From: Thiohalocapsa sp. ML1
GTDB taxonomy: Bacteria; Pseudomonadota; Gammaproteobacteria; Chromatiales; Chromatiaceae
Direction: 5' to 3'
Assembly: GCF_001469165.1 (NCBI RefSeq)
Contig: NZ_JABX01000019.1
Location: 1 to 64,000, forward strand
Length of the DNA stretch: 64,000 bases
The position numbers and the translations under genes are program-made. Positions 38,101 to 47,873 of the stretch are shown one piece after another. The stretch's first letter is position 1, and each line of letters starts with the position of its first letter. A model generated the notes under the pieces. The model did no database searches. It was not told where the DNA came from and worked only from the letters and a program-made list of their open reading frames with translations.

Positions 38101-38122
38101 GCGACACGCAGAGCGGTGTCAC
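38101..38122. repeat. Degenerate family-1 REP palindrome at the jetC 3' end
   Basis: GCGACACGCA-GA-GCGGTGTCAC, an imperfect copy of the family-1 palindrome. It overlaps the jetC stop codon at 38119. Confidence 0.55.
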
Positions 38123-41100
38123 GAGGCGGGACTCGATTCGTTGCCCGGGTCGCGGTCATCCACGGGCTCCGCGGCGGTGCGCAGTGGATTGTCCGCGGCC
38201 AGCGCCCGGCGCGCCTCGGGCTTGATGCGCTCGGTGTCGATGTGCACGTCGCCGCCGTCGCGGTAGACGTTGACGATGCTGTCCACGTGCTCGGCGATCT
38301 GGCCGTACTTCTCATCCGGTGCGGCCAGCAGCACCTGCAGGCCGAGGCCGTCCAGGAAGCCCAGGGCGGCGGCGCTGTTCTGCACGTCGAGCTTCGAGAA
38401 GGCCTCGTCGAAGATGGCCAGTGCCATGCCGCCGCGCAGCCCCTCGGCCGCGTCGCGCTCGATGCGGTAGGCCGCCGCCAGCGCGGCGCCGATGGCCACG
38501 TAGAAGGGCGATTGGTGCTCGCCGCCGGAGCCCTTGCCGAGGCGCCGCGAGAGCAGCTCCGGGTTGCCGCCGCCGTCGCGCCGGTCGCTCATGCGCACGT
38601 CGAAATGGAAATAGCTGCGGTAGTCCGACAGGCGCTCGTGCCAGTCCCGGCCGGCGCGCCCGGCGCCGGCGCGGTCCGCAACCGAGCCGGCGGCCGGATC
38701 GGCGCCGCCGGCCTCCATCAGCAGGCTGCGCACGCGGGCGATGGCCTCGCGGTGCGGATGGCTCGGGTCGTTGGCGGCATCGAACAGGCCGCCGACGTCG
38801 CCGCCTTGCTCGGGGCTCCAGGCCTGCACCCAGGCGAGCACGTCCTTCAGGTCCGGCTCCGGCTGCTTGGTGAAGTGGTAATACTGGCCGTGGAAGGGCC
38901 GGTTACGCAGGTTGCGGTTCAGCTCCTTGAGCTGCTCGTCGAGCAGGCCGAAGCTCTCTTGGAGCTTGCCGACGAAGTCCGCGCGGAAGGCGAATTCGGC
39001 CTCGCGCAGCGCCGTCTCGGCCTCGGTCTCGTAGCGCGCGAGCTGGGTGTCGCGCACGCGGGTCAGCTCGGTTGCGACCCAGGCGGAGCGGGCGCGGTGA
39101 TCGTCGCCGCCGAGCACCGCCGGCCGGTCCTCGGCGGACCAGCGGTGCAGATACTCGTTGAGGGCGTCGCGGGCGCGCTCGCGGGCCTTGTTGGCCGTGC
39201 TCTCTTGGGTGCCGGCGCGGCGCTGCGCCTCGGCGCCCAGCGCGCGCCAGGCGTCGGCGTTCTCGTTCTGGAATAGGGCCTGCGTCTGGAGCTGCTCCAG
39301 CCGCTCGGCGGCGAGCTGGGCGTCGAAGCCGTCGGTCTGCTGGAGCAGGCTCCGCTGCGCTGCGGCTGCTTCGGCCTGCGCTGCCAGGGCGTCCGCTCGG
39401 AGCTGCATGGCCTGTTGGCGCTTGCCGTGCTCGGCGTGCGCGGACTTGGCCTGATCCTGCGCGGCGCGCAGCGCCTCGCGCTCGGCGCGCCGGTCCGCCA
39501 CAGCCTGCTTGAGCCGCTGGTACTCGGTGTCGTCCTGCAGGGCCTGCTCCTCGGCGGCGAGCTGCTCCAGGCGCCGCTGCCGGTCGTCGCGCTCGGCCGC
39601 GAGCGCGGTGAGGTCCGGCAGGCCGTCGATGTGCCGGGCCAGGGGTTGCGCCTGCTCCTCGCGCAGCCGTTGCAGCGCCTGCTTGTCCTGCTGTTTGGCG
39701 TAGTGGGCCTCGCCGTCGGTGACGAAGCGTTGTTTCAGTTGTTCGAGGCGCCGGGCGCGCGCCGCGCGCCCGAGCATCGGCTCCTCCGGGCGCAAGCGCT
39801 GCACCGAGCCGCCGCTGGCGAGCATGCCGTCGGCGGTGATGGCGCGCTCGCAGCGCAGCAGCTCGTCCTCGGTGTCGACCCGCAGCACGTTGCCGGCCTG
39901 GCGGTTCAGGTAGGCCAGCGCGTGCGGATCATCGCTGACGGCGATCTCGGCCAGGCTGCCGGGCTCGCGGCGGTGGCGCCAGTCGTCGGTCTTCAAGGTG
40001 TTGATGACGCGGCTGCCGTGGATGCCGAGCCGTCGCCCTTCGTTGCGGTAGAGCCGGATCGCCTCGCGCACCTGTTCCGGTGCGACGAGCAGTGCCTCGC
40101 GCAGACCGCCGAGGAAGGCCTCCAGGGCGTCGCGCCAGTGCTCTTCGCCGACGTCGAGCCGGTCGCAGAGGGGCACCGCGGGAATGCCGTGCTCGGCCAG
40201 CAGGCCGATCAGCCGCTCGGTGGCGGGCTTGAGATCGCTTGCGCCCTGTTCCAGCCGGTCGATGCGGGCCTTGAGCGCGGTCAGCTCGCGGCGCAGCTCG
40301 GCCTCCTCCACCACCAGGGTCTCCAGGCGCTCGCGCAGCCGCTCCACTGCCTGTGCCAGCAGCGGTTGCAGCGGGTGCACCGCCGCCATCACGTCCGCCG
40401 GCGCCATCGGCCAGGTGGCGGCGAGCAGCGCGTCGTCCCGCGGCAGTTGCCGGGTCAGGGCTTGGAGTGCGGCGACCAGCGGCGGGTCGTGGAGCTGCGC
40501 CGCCTGATCGAGCAAGGCATGCACCTTGCCGAGCCCGCGGCGGGCGCCGTCGATGGCCTGCTCGATGCGGGCCAGGTCCTGGGTCGCGCTCTGGCGCTGG
40601 GCCTTGATGCGCGCGCGCTGCTGCTCGACGTCGGTGGCGGCCAGGCGCTCGGTTGCCTGTTGCAGGGCAGCGTCCGCGGCCTGCCATTGCTGCTCCAGCG
40701 CACCGATGCGCTCGGCCAGCTCGGCGATGGCCTTGGCCAGCGCCGACAGGGCATCGCGCAGCGGCACGGCCTCGGCCTCCAGCGCATTGAAGCCGGCCTC
40801 GGCGGCGACCCAGCGCAGCGCCAGCGCGAGCCGCTCGGCCTGTTCCGCACGGCGGTAGTCCTTGTCCATGCCGGCCAGCGCCTCCTCGCGCTGGCGCGCC
40901 TCCCGGGTGCGGGTCTGGATGTCGCGGTAGTTGGCCAGCGCCTGCTGCAGGGCGCGAACCTCGATGGGGCGGCGCTCCAGCACGTACTCGCGCACGAAGT
41001 CCGAGACGTTGCGGATGGGCGCGAAGGTGATGGCGTTGCGCAGCGCCCGCAGCCAGCGGCGCTCGTCCAGGTAGCGGCGGCCGTCCGAGAGCACGGCGCA

Positions 41101-41654
41101 GAGGTTGCGCTGGTATTCGCCGGCCTGCGGGTAGACGCGCAGGCGCTCGCCGAGGCGCCCGCGCAGCTCCTCGCGCAGGCGCTTCCAGGGCTTCGGCTGG
41201 TGGCCCGACTCGGTGCGGTCCAGCAGGTCCGGCAGCAGCAGGTCGGCCCCGTCGGCGATGAAGCGGCCGTCGATGGCTTCCTGCGACTCATCGAGCCGCG
41301 CATGCAGCGCGAGGCCGATGCTGACCGGCGCACCGCCGCCGTCGTCGTGAAAGACCAGCGCGAGGTAGGTGAGCGCCTGCTCGCGCGGCCGGAAGGCCGC
41401 CGACAGCTCGGCGCTGTCGGGGTCGCGCACGACGCCCAGGCAGTAGTCGCGCAGGCTGCGGGTGCTCTTCTCGCCGGCGCTGGCGTTGGGCTGCCACCAG
41501 CGCTTGTCCGCGCCCACCAGCACGGCCTGCACGGCGTCGAGCAGCGAGGACTTGCCGGAGGCGTTGGGGCCGATCACGGCGGTGTGGCCGTCGATGGCGA
41601 TGCTGGCCTGCTCGATGCGGTACCAGTTGATGAGCAGCAGGCGGACCAGGCGCT

Positions 41655-41658
<4 letters not shown>
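38119..41658 (-). CDS. jetC: Wadjet component JetC (SMC-like ATPase)
   Basis: The motor of Wadjet, which extrudes loops of DNA. The 1179-residue protein has the SMC plan: an N-terminal ATPase half with Walker A VIGPNASGKSSLLDAVQAVL, long coiled coils rich in Ala/Glu/Gln/Arg (residues ~230-480 and ~640-900), a central hinge-like region, then the C-terminal half with signature KGSGGEHQSPFYVAIGAALA and Walker B GMALAIFDEAFSKLDVQNSA. It starts at 41658, overlapping the jetB stop in an ATGA quartet. Homologous to MukB/MksB but shorter than MukB. Confidence 0.93.
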
Positions 41659-42321
<663 letters not shown>

Positions 42322-42332
<11 letters not shown>

Positions 42333-43758
42333 GCGGCGGGCCTCGCCGGTGCACGATGAAGGCCGGGCAACGCACCCAGGCGTTGTCGATGTCGCCGGGC
42401 GGGTGCTCGATGCGGTAAGCGCGGCGCAGCGCCTCGCCACCGGGCAGGTAGGCCAGGTGCCGGCAGTGCGTGAAGGCGATGAAGTCCTCGACGCCGCTGA
42501 TGCGAAGCTGTGCGCCGTGCACGCTCATGCGCACGCCGAGCTGGGCGTCCAGGTAGCGCGCGATGCGCGCGGGGTCGATGCGGCGGCGGTCCAGGTACGC
42601 GCGCAAGGCCTGCTGCCGGGCGCGGGCGGCGGGGTCCATCGGCCGGCTGCGCAGCGGGCGCGGCAGCGGCGGGGTGCGCTGACGGGCGGGCTCCTTTAAG
42701 CCGTGGGGCGCCAGTGGCAGCAGCGCCAGCACCGGCAGGGGCACGGGGGCGTCGTCGCCGTCGTCGAGGTCGACCAGCACCGGACCGAGCCCTTGCAACA
42801 GCTCGGCCATGCGCGCGGCCTGGCCGGGGCGGCCATGATCCAGATAGCGCACCGTGTCGGCGACGCGCCGCTCCAGGCGCTCGCGATAGCGGTCCACGCG
42901 CGCGAGGTGGCCGTCGAGCTGCTCGAACACCTGCCGCAGCCGGCGGATGTCCGCGTCGATGGCGGTCTGCGCCTCGGCGCGGTCGCTGGCGCCCGTCTGC
43001 GCGAGAAAGCCGTCCACCAGCGCCGCGCGGCGGGCGGGGTCGTATTCCAGCTCGCGCGCCCGGTGCAGGATCTGCTGGCGGAAGCGGAACGGGTTGTTGC
43101 GCGTCTTGAGACGCTTGTAGTCTTGCACCAGGATGCGCTCGACGAAGCTGTCGAAGAAGCTGCTCAGCACCGTGCGATGGTCGCGGCTCGCCGCGATCTC
43201 GCCGAGCAGGCCCTTCAGCCCGTAGATCATGGTGTTCAGGTGGGTCAGAAAGCGTTGCGCCTCGCGCGCCGCCTGGCGCAGGGCCAGCACCTGCTCGGCC
43301 GGCTCCTCGAAGGCGCGTTGGAGGTTGTTGTAAATGGACAGGACCATGCCGCCGTAGAACACCCGATCCGGCCGCGCGATCTCCACCAGCGCCGCCCACA
43401 GCACGCCCACCGCCGGCGGCACCGTGACCCGGGTGCGATAGCCGTCCAGCTCCTCCTCCAGCCAGCCCGCGTCCAGCAGGCGGCGGTAGGCCGCCGCGGC
43501 CGGTGTCAGCTCTGCCGGCGGCTCGGCCCGGTCCGGCGCGTCGTCGGTGTCCGTTTCCTGCTGCCAGACCACGGCCTGCACCGCGAGCCGCTCCTCGATC
43601 TCGTGGCGCACCGTCTCCCGCGACGGAAACACGTCTGCATGCACCTGATCGAAGAATAGCGGATAGAGGTCTAGCAGCAAGGCCCCGTAGATGCGCCGGT
43701 TGGCGCCGGCCAGGGGCGAGAACAGGCGCTCCGGGAGGCGGTCGAACAGGGTGTGCAT
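42322..43758 (-). CDS. jetA: Wadjet component JetA (kleisin)
   Basis: A 478-residue protein of the JetA/MksF family, the kleisin that bridges the JetC heads and carries JetB. It opens MHTLFDRLPERLFSPLAG, with family-like ALLLDLYPLFFDQVHADVFP, then the helical GGMVLSIYNNLQRAFEEPAE (20 residues) and SSFFDSFVERILVQDYKRLK. The C-terminal third is basic and ends near FIAFTHCRHLAYLPGGE. I chose the ATG at 43758, because the ORF upstream to 43971 is Arg/Pro-rich and unlike the family. It heads the operon jetABCD. The Wadjet subtype is not assigned. Confidence 0.88.
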
Positions 43759-44060
43759 GCGGTCTTCGCCGGGGAGCTGTCGAAGCACGTGTGCGCCGAG
43801 GTTGGACTTGCCGACATCCGTGCGGTTGCGTGGCGGCGGAGCTTGCCGCGGCAGCGGCCGGATGGATCGACAGCTTAACCGCAATCTACGGCGCACTGGG
43901 CCGGCGGTGCCTCCCGGCCGAGGCGCCGATTTCCCCGTTCGCTGGCGATAGTGGCGGTACGGGCCGTGCACGGATATCTGAAGCGCTTGCGCCGCTTCTC
44001 GAGCCTCCGGCGGAGGCTTTTCGGATCGACGCGAGCGCCTGAACGGCTAAAATCCCCGCC
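43759..44060. other. Divergent intergenic region, jetA / rpn
   Basis: About 300 bases that should contain the promoters for the Wadjet operon (leftward) and the Rpn gene (rightward). A small palindromic segment GCGGAGCTTGCCGCGGC (about 43844-43860) is shared with 11292-11308. No convincing promoter hexamers found. Confidence 0.45.
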
Positions 44061-45068
44061 ATGGACCAAATTTCCTCCCCCCACGATACCTATTTCCGCG
44101 AGAGCTTCGGCCGCCGCGAGGTCGCCCGCGACTTCCTGCGCAGCCGTTTGCCGCCCGGCCTGCTGGCCGAGATCGATCTCGATTCGCTTGAGATCGCGAA
44201 AGACACCTACGTCTCGCGCGAGCTGCGCACGGCCTATTCGGACCTCGTCTACCGCGTGCGCCACCGCGACGGCGAGCTCTTTATCTACCTGCTGTTCGAG
44301 CACAAGTCCCATCCGGAGTATTGGACTTTGCTCCAGCTCCTTCGCTACATCGCCGCTCAGGGCGACCAATACCGCAAGCAGCGCCCCGACGCCGACAGCT
44401 TGCCGCCGGTCTATCCGATCGTCATCTACCACGGCAAGGAAGCATGGAAGGTGCCTGCCAGCTTCCACAGTCTCGTCAAGCCGCTGCCGCGGGATATCGA
44501 AGGGCTGATCCCGAGCTTCAGCTACGACCTGGTCGATCTGTCCGAGCACACCGATGCCGAGGTCAAGGGCGCGGTGCTGACCCGACTGGTGCAACTGGCC
44601 CTGCGCTGGATATTCAGCCGCGAGCCCATCGAGCGGCTGCGGCAGCTCATCAGGCTGATCGAGCAGATCGAAGACCGCGACACCGCGGTCGACATCCTCG
44701 AATCGCTGCTGCGCTACTACGTCCAGGGCACCAAGCGCGTGGACGAGCCCGACGTCCGTGAGCTCTTGCAACAGACCGCAACCGGAGAGCCAATCATGCA
44801 AACCTTCATCGACCGCTACATCGAGCAAGGCCGCGAGCAAGGCCGTGAGCAAGGCCGTGAGCAAGGCCGTGAGCAAGGCATCAAGCAGGGCATCGACCTC
44901 GGCCGCCAGCAGGGCGAGGCCGCAATGCTGCTGCGCCTGCTCGAGCAGAGATTCGGTCGCCCCGGCGACGCCGTGCGCGAGCGCATCGAGGCCGCCGATG
45001 CCGAGACGCTGCTGGACTGGTTCGAGCGCGCGCTGACCGCCGACTCGATCGATGCCGCGCTGCCCTAG
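44061..45068 (+). CDS. rpn: Rpn-family recombination-promoting nuclease/putative transposase
   Basis: A 335-residue protein of the Rpn (PD-(D/E)XK, Transposase_31-like) family. N-terminus: HDTYFRESFGRREVARDFLR. The active-site region is SDLVYRVRHRDGELFIYLLF-EHKSHPEYW with Asp, Glu and Lys present. VYPIVIYHGKEAW follows. E. coli RpnA-E raise RecA-independent recombination and are linked to phage defence. Residues ~255-275 are tandem EQGR units coded by a 12-bp repeat; the family often carries such a variable linker. It is divergent from the Wadjet operon, placing two DNA-defence genes side by side. Confidence 0.9.
   Translation: MDQISSPHDTYFRESFGRREVARDFLRSRLPPGLLAEIDLDSLEIAKDTYVSRELRTAYSDLVYRVRHRDGELFIYLLFEHKSHPEYWTLLQLLRYIAAQGDQYRKQRPDADSLPPVYPIVIYHGKEAWKVPASFHSLVKPLPRDIEGLIPSFSYDLVDLSEHTDAEVKGAVLTRLVQLALRWIFSREPIERLRQLIRLIEQIEDRDTAVDILESLLRYYVQGTKRVDEPDVRELLQQTATGEPIMQTFIDRYIEQGREQGREQGREQGREQGIKQGIDLGRQQGEAAMLLRLLEQRFGRPGDAVRERIEAADAETLLDWFERALTADSIDAALP
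44823..44882 (+). repeat. 12-bp coding minisatellite in rpn
   Basis: Five tandem copies of GAGCAAGGCCGT (the first and last differ slightly), encoding EQGR repeats. Unit length is a multiple of three, so copy-number change would lengthen or shorten the protein in frame. Confidence 0.9.
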
Positions 45069-45164
45069 CGCCGGGCGCTCGGTGCGCCGACTTCAGTCCG
45101 CGCCGCCGGCCGCAGGCTGGCGACAAGCAGCGCGCGGCTCTCGCCGACCGAGGCCCTGCGAGCG

Positions 45165-45235
45165 GCGCTCCAGAATCAGCGGATGGATGTTCTCAGCCAC
45201 TTTCGATCCGGCAGGCGGGTAGCCGGGGCACCCGG
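45165..45235 (+). pseudogene. Fragment of a ParE toxin 3' end
   Basis: The DNA from about 45171 reads NQRMDVLSHF then frameshifts by one extra T before CGATCCGGCAGGCGGGTAGCC. It matches the last 60 bases of the parE pseudogene at 52709-53018 (HQRMDVLGHFDPTGE, TAG CCGGGG). The rest of the gene is missing. Confidence 0.5.
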
Positions 45236-45514
45236 GCCGGACGGAAAGACCGGAGACCCGCTCGTGGCACCGCTCCAGAGACCGGGCAAGCATTCGCGAA
45301 GACGCCCGATCCGCGGCCCCAGGGTAGGATGGGCAAAGCGAAGCGTGCCCATCTTTCAGTAAGTTGTGGACGCCCCATGGTGGGCATGCTCACACAGTGC
45401 CCACCCGATGACCGAATCTTGCCCAGTCTCTCCAGGGGTGTCCCACATCTGCGCGCCGCTCCTGCGGCGCGTGCGGCAGCCGATTCGGAGCGCGGCAGAA
45501 ACCTGCCTTCCTAC
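45236..45514. other. Non-coding stretch with a REP doublet
   Basis: No gene is supported here. It contains two hairpins with the same core: GATGGGCA...TGCCCATC (45328-45353) and GGTGGGCA...TGCCCACC (45379-45405). The GTAGGATGGGCAAAGCGAAG context resembles an intergenic repeat common in proteobacteria. It lies upstream (plus strand side) of the cat-like stop. Confidence 0.55.
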
Positions 45515-46216
45515 TCACCCGCCGTCCCGGCAGGGCCGGCCGCGATCGGCTGCCGAGGGGATGGCAGCGTCCGCCACCAGTTGCTGCATCTCGTCGTAGA
45601 AGCGTGCCACATGCCAGCCGTCCACGAGCGCATGGTGGACCTGGATTGCCAGCGGCAGCAGCACTTGCTCACCCTGCCGGAAGTACTTGCCGAGCGTCAG
45701 CAGCGGGATGCTGGCGTACTGCGCGTCGTAGGGGTGATTGATCGCGGTGAAGCTGAGCCAGGGGATGCTGGTGATGAAGAACATGTGGTGCTTGTCGCCG
45801 GTGGCATGGTCCGGCCGCTCGCGCACCGCGGCGGTGCGCCGCTCGGCATCCGCATGGAAGGTGTCGAAGTCGGCGTCGAATACGCCATCGCAGAAGGAGA
45901 AGGTCTTGTCCGCCAGCAGCACCGTCCAGCCCGGGTCCACCCGCTCGAATTCCCACGGCTCCCCATCGATGAGCCGGTGGCGCAGCTCCGGCACGCGGTT
46001 CACCGCCACGGTCAGCAGGTAGCTCATGGTGATGGAGAACCGATGCCCGCTGCCTCGCAGCCGCGCCAGGAGCGGCGCGATATCCAGGTTGCAGGTCAGG
46101 CTGAAGCAGGGCATGTCCCGGTCTTTGAAGGCATTGAACAGGCCGCGGCGGGGGTAGGTCGCCAGGTCGATCTTGTGCTTTCGCGAAATCATCGGCAACA
46201 GGCTGCGGTTCTCCAT
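45515..46216 (-). CDS. Chloramphenicol acetyltransferase-family protein (CatA type)
   Basis: A 233-residue acetyltransferase of the CAT family, slightly longer than the usual 215-220. It transfers acetyl from acetyl-CoA to a hydroxyl group. The catalytic motif is intact: QVHHALVDGWHVARFYDEMQ (20 residues, HHxxxDGxH). The DPGWTVLLADKTFSFC and FITSIPWLSFTAINHP segments match CAT sequence. Proteins in this family are not all resistance enzymes, so chloramphenicol as substrate is not shown. It starts only 3 bp after a broken Uma2 gene, so its normal promoter may have been lost or replaced. Confidence 0.88.
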   Translation of the reverse strand: MENRSLLPMISRKHKIDLATYPRRGLFNAFKDRDMPCFSLTCNLDIAPLLARLRGSGHRFSITMSYLLTVAVNRVPELRHRLIDGEPWEFERVDPGWTVLLADKTFSFCDGVFDADFDTFHADAERRTAAVRERPDHATGDKHHMFFITSIPWLSFTAINHPYDAQYASIPLLTLGKYFRQGEQVLLPLAIQVHHALVDGWHVARFYDEMQQLVADAAIPSAADRGRPCRDGG

Positions 46217-46219
46217 CGC

Positions 46220-46534
46220 CTACTCGAACAGCTCGGGGGGAACGTCGAGGTAGCCTTCGGCCTGCACTCGGGCAAGGCGTTCGTTGGAGATGAAAACGAC
46301 ATCGGCGCCGCGAACGCTGTCGGGGTTGTACTGCGTGATGATGCCGACTTCGCCGGTCATGACCCGGCCGAGCGCATGTTGCTTCACGAAGTTTCCGAGC
46401 TCCAGCGCGACATTTGCTTCAATGCTGGCGTGCGGATGGCCGGTGGGTGGCATCTCGATAAATCTCCCGCGGACGAGCTCTCCCGATACCTTTGGTCCGT
46501 GCTGCCAGAGATCCTTGGCCGTGAGCGGGGGGCG
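46220..46534 (-). pseudogene. Truncated Uma2-family gene
   Basis: From about 46534 one minus frame reads LTAKDLWQHGPKVSGELVRG then RFIEMPPTGHPHASIEANVA, the N-terminal Uma2 pattern. It continues through GRVMTGEVGIITQYNPDSVR to GYLDVPPELFE and a TAG at 46220. The second half with the lysine of the active site (the VLSPSD...K region) is missing, and no start codon lies before the Met at 46453. Both ends are therefore damaged. Compare the intact member at 16867. Confidence 0.7.
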
Positions 46535-46598
46535 GCTTGGGGTGAGCTTGCGGTCGCCGTGGGCATTGCGCAGCCTCTGCTTGCCGGTTGCGATGGGC

Positions 46599-46730
46599 TC
46601 AGCTTAGGGGGTTTTGGGCAGTGCGGGTACCGTCGTGAGCGTGAGCCCGCTGCCGCAGTCGTACGCGGATCTGTGGCGGATGGTGCTTCATGATGAAGAT
46701 GCAGATGTCCGTATCCAGCATCCAGCGCAT
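46599..46730 (-). pseudogene. Truncated VapC toxin
   Basis: Starts MRWMLDTDICIFIMKHHPPQ, nearly identical to the intact VapC at 59417. After about 33 residues it diverges (QRAHAHDG) and stops at 46599. The remainder of the PIN domain is gone, so it is inactive. Its ATG overlaps the antitoxin stop (TGATG), as in a normal module. Confidence 0.85.
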
Positions 46731-47002
46731 CAGAGACTCTCTCTGGGTTGCGCTAGCGCGTCGCCAATGGTGTCGGGGAAATCGTCCCCGAGTCGCCGCG
46801 CGCCGGCGAAGTAGCCGTCCCCGGAGCGGGGCTTCGGCGTCAGTACGATGCGGTTGCCCTCGCGATGAATCAGCACCTCGTCGGCGTCGATCTTCAGGTC
46901 TCGCGGCAGGCGTACGGCCTGGTTGGCACCGTTGCGGAACAGACGGGCGGTGCGTGGGGCGGGGAGCTGTGCTGTCGGCGCTTGTGTTTGCTCGACGCTC
47001 AT
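46730..47002 (-). CDS. vapB: VapB-type antitoxin (AbrB-like), partner of truncated VapC
   Basis: A 90-residue antitoxin: ARLFRNGANQAVRLPRDLKI then DADEVLIHREGNRIVLTPKP, the SpoVT-AbrB swapped-hairpin DNA-binding domain. The C-terminal acidic part (DDFPDTIGDALAQ) is the toxin-binding tail. An AACGGAGG site precedes the ATG at 47002. It is very similar to the antitoxin at 59821 and could cross-neutralise the intact toxin there, since its own toxin is broken. Confidence 0.85.
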   Translation of the reverse strand: MSVEQTQAPTAQLPAPRTARLFRNGANQAVRLPRDLKIDADEVLIHREGNRIVLTPKPRSGDGYFAGARRLGDDFPDTIGDALAQPRESL

Positions 47003-47291
47003 GCCGGATTGGCCTCCGTTGGCATAGGGGGATGTCGATCGATGCCAGCTGGGGGGCGAGGGTATTTGCGGGGGCGCTTGGACGACGTCTGCCCCCGACC
47101 TCATCCCCGGCGCAGTGGTGTCCGGGCGGCGGCCGGCCTGGCTGCCGCATCGCGGCGGGGACGGCGCTCACGCAGGCGTCTCAGGGCATGGGCATCGGTC
47201 GGCGCAAGTAACTATTGCCCTTGCGGTTCGCTGTAGTTCATGTTTCCGTTGCGCGGTATCGCTTAGGTTACGTTTACGGGAGGGCATTGGC

Positions 47292-47873
47292 TTGGCTGAC
47301 CAATACATCACGTTTGCGGGTGACAAGGTGGCGCTGATCGTGCGAGGAAAGACCTCCGCCGAACATTCGCCCGGCAAGCTGGAACAGCACGCGGATTGTG
47401 CCCGCTCGAACGGCCAGCCGGTAGGCTATTTCGGCGAGGCTGGCGAGGGGAGCGGCTACATCTTTGCCGCGGTTCTTATCGGTATTCGCGGGGAGGTTTA
47501 CGACCTGGACGCGTTCAAGGTGCATCGACCCTACTACGTCGATGCGGCGGTCGCGCGTGGCGCCGGTCTGGTTTCGACGGCGCTTGTGGTGCGCGTTTCC
47601 AGCGCACAGGCGGGGCGCTTCGACGACTATTGGGACCGCTTGGCCGAGGACCCCGGTACGTTCCGCCTGCTCGGCAAGAATTGCTCGACCCGCGCGTCGG
47701 GCGCGTTCCGCCATGCCGAGATTCTGGCTTCCGGCATCCCCGGGCTCGATACGCCGGATAACCTCTACAAGCAGCTGGTCAGGCAGCGGGCCGATATTTG
47801 CCAAAGCTATTCGGGGCATGTCGGCTTCACTCCAGTGGGGGGCAACATGGCCATTGTCATCGCAGCGCCATGA
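47292..47873 (+). CDS. Unknown protein, possible permuted NlpC/P60-like hydrolase
   Basis: A 193-residue protein of no family I recognise, with TTG start at 47292 behind a GGGAGGG site; no signal peptide. The N-terminal part has GKTSAEHSPGKLEQHADCAR with a candidate His. The C-terminal part has LLGKNCSTRASGAFRHAEIL with a candidate Cys. An early His and later NC motif is the order found in circularly permuted NlpC/P60 (LRAT, DUF4105-like) papain folds. GHVGFTPVGGNM closes the protein. Its stop overlaps the start of an exported partner (ATGA). A toxin/immunity or effector role is inference. Confidence 0.55.
   Translation: MADQYITFAGDKVALIVRGKTSAEHSPGKLEQHADCARSNGQPVGYFGEAGEGSGYIFAAVLIGIRGEVYDLDAFKVHRPYYVDAAVARGAGLVSTALVVRVSSAQAGRFDDYWDRLAEDPGTFRLLGKNCSTRASGAFRHAEILASGIPGLDTPDNLYKQLVRQRADICQSYSGHVGFTPVGGNMAIVIAAP

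Noticed and set aside
43759-43971. N-terminal extension of JetA containing a TDVGKS P-loop-like string
   Set aside because: Surrounding sequence is Arg/Pro-rich, the P-loop lacks the normal context, and JetA homologues begin with the MHTLFDRLP-type segment.
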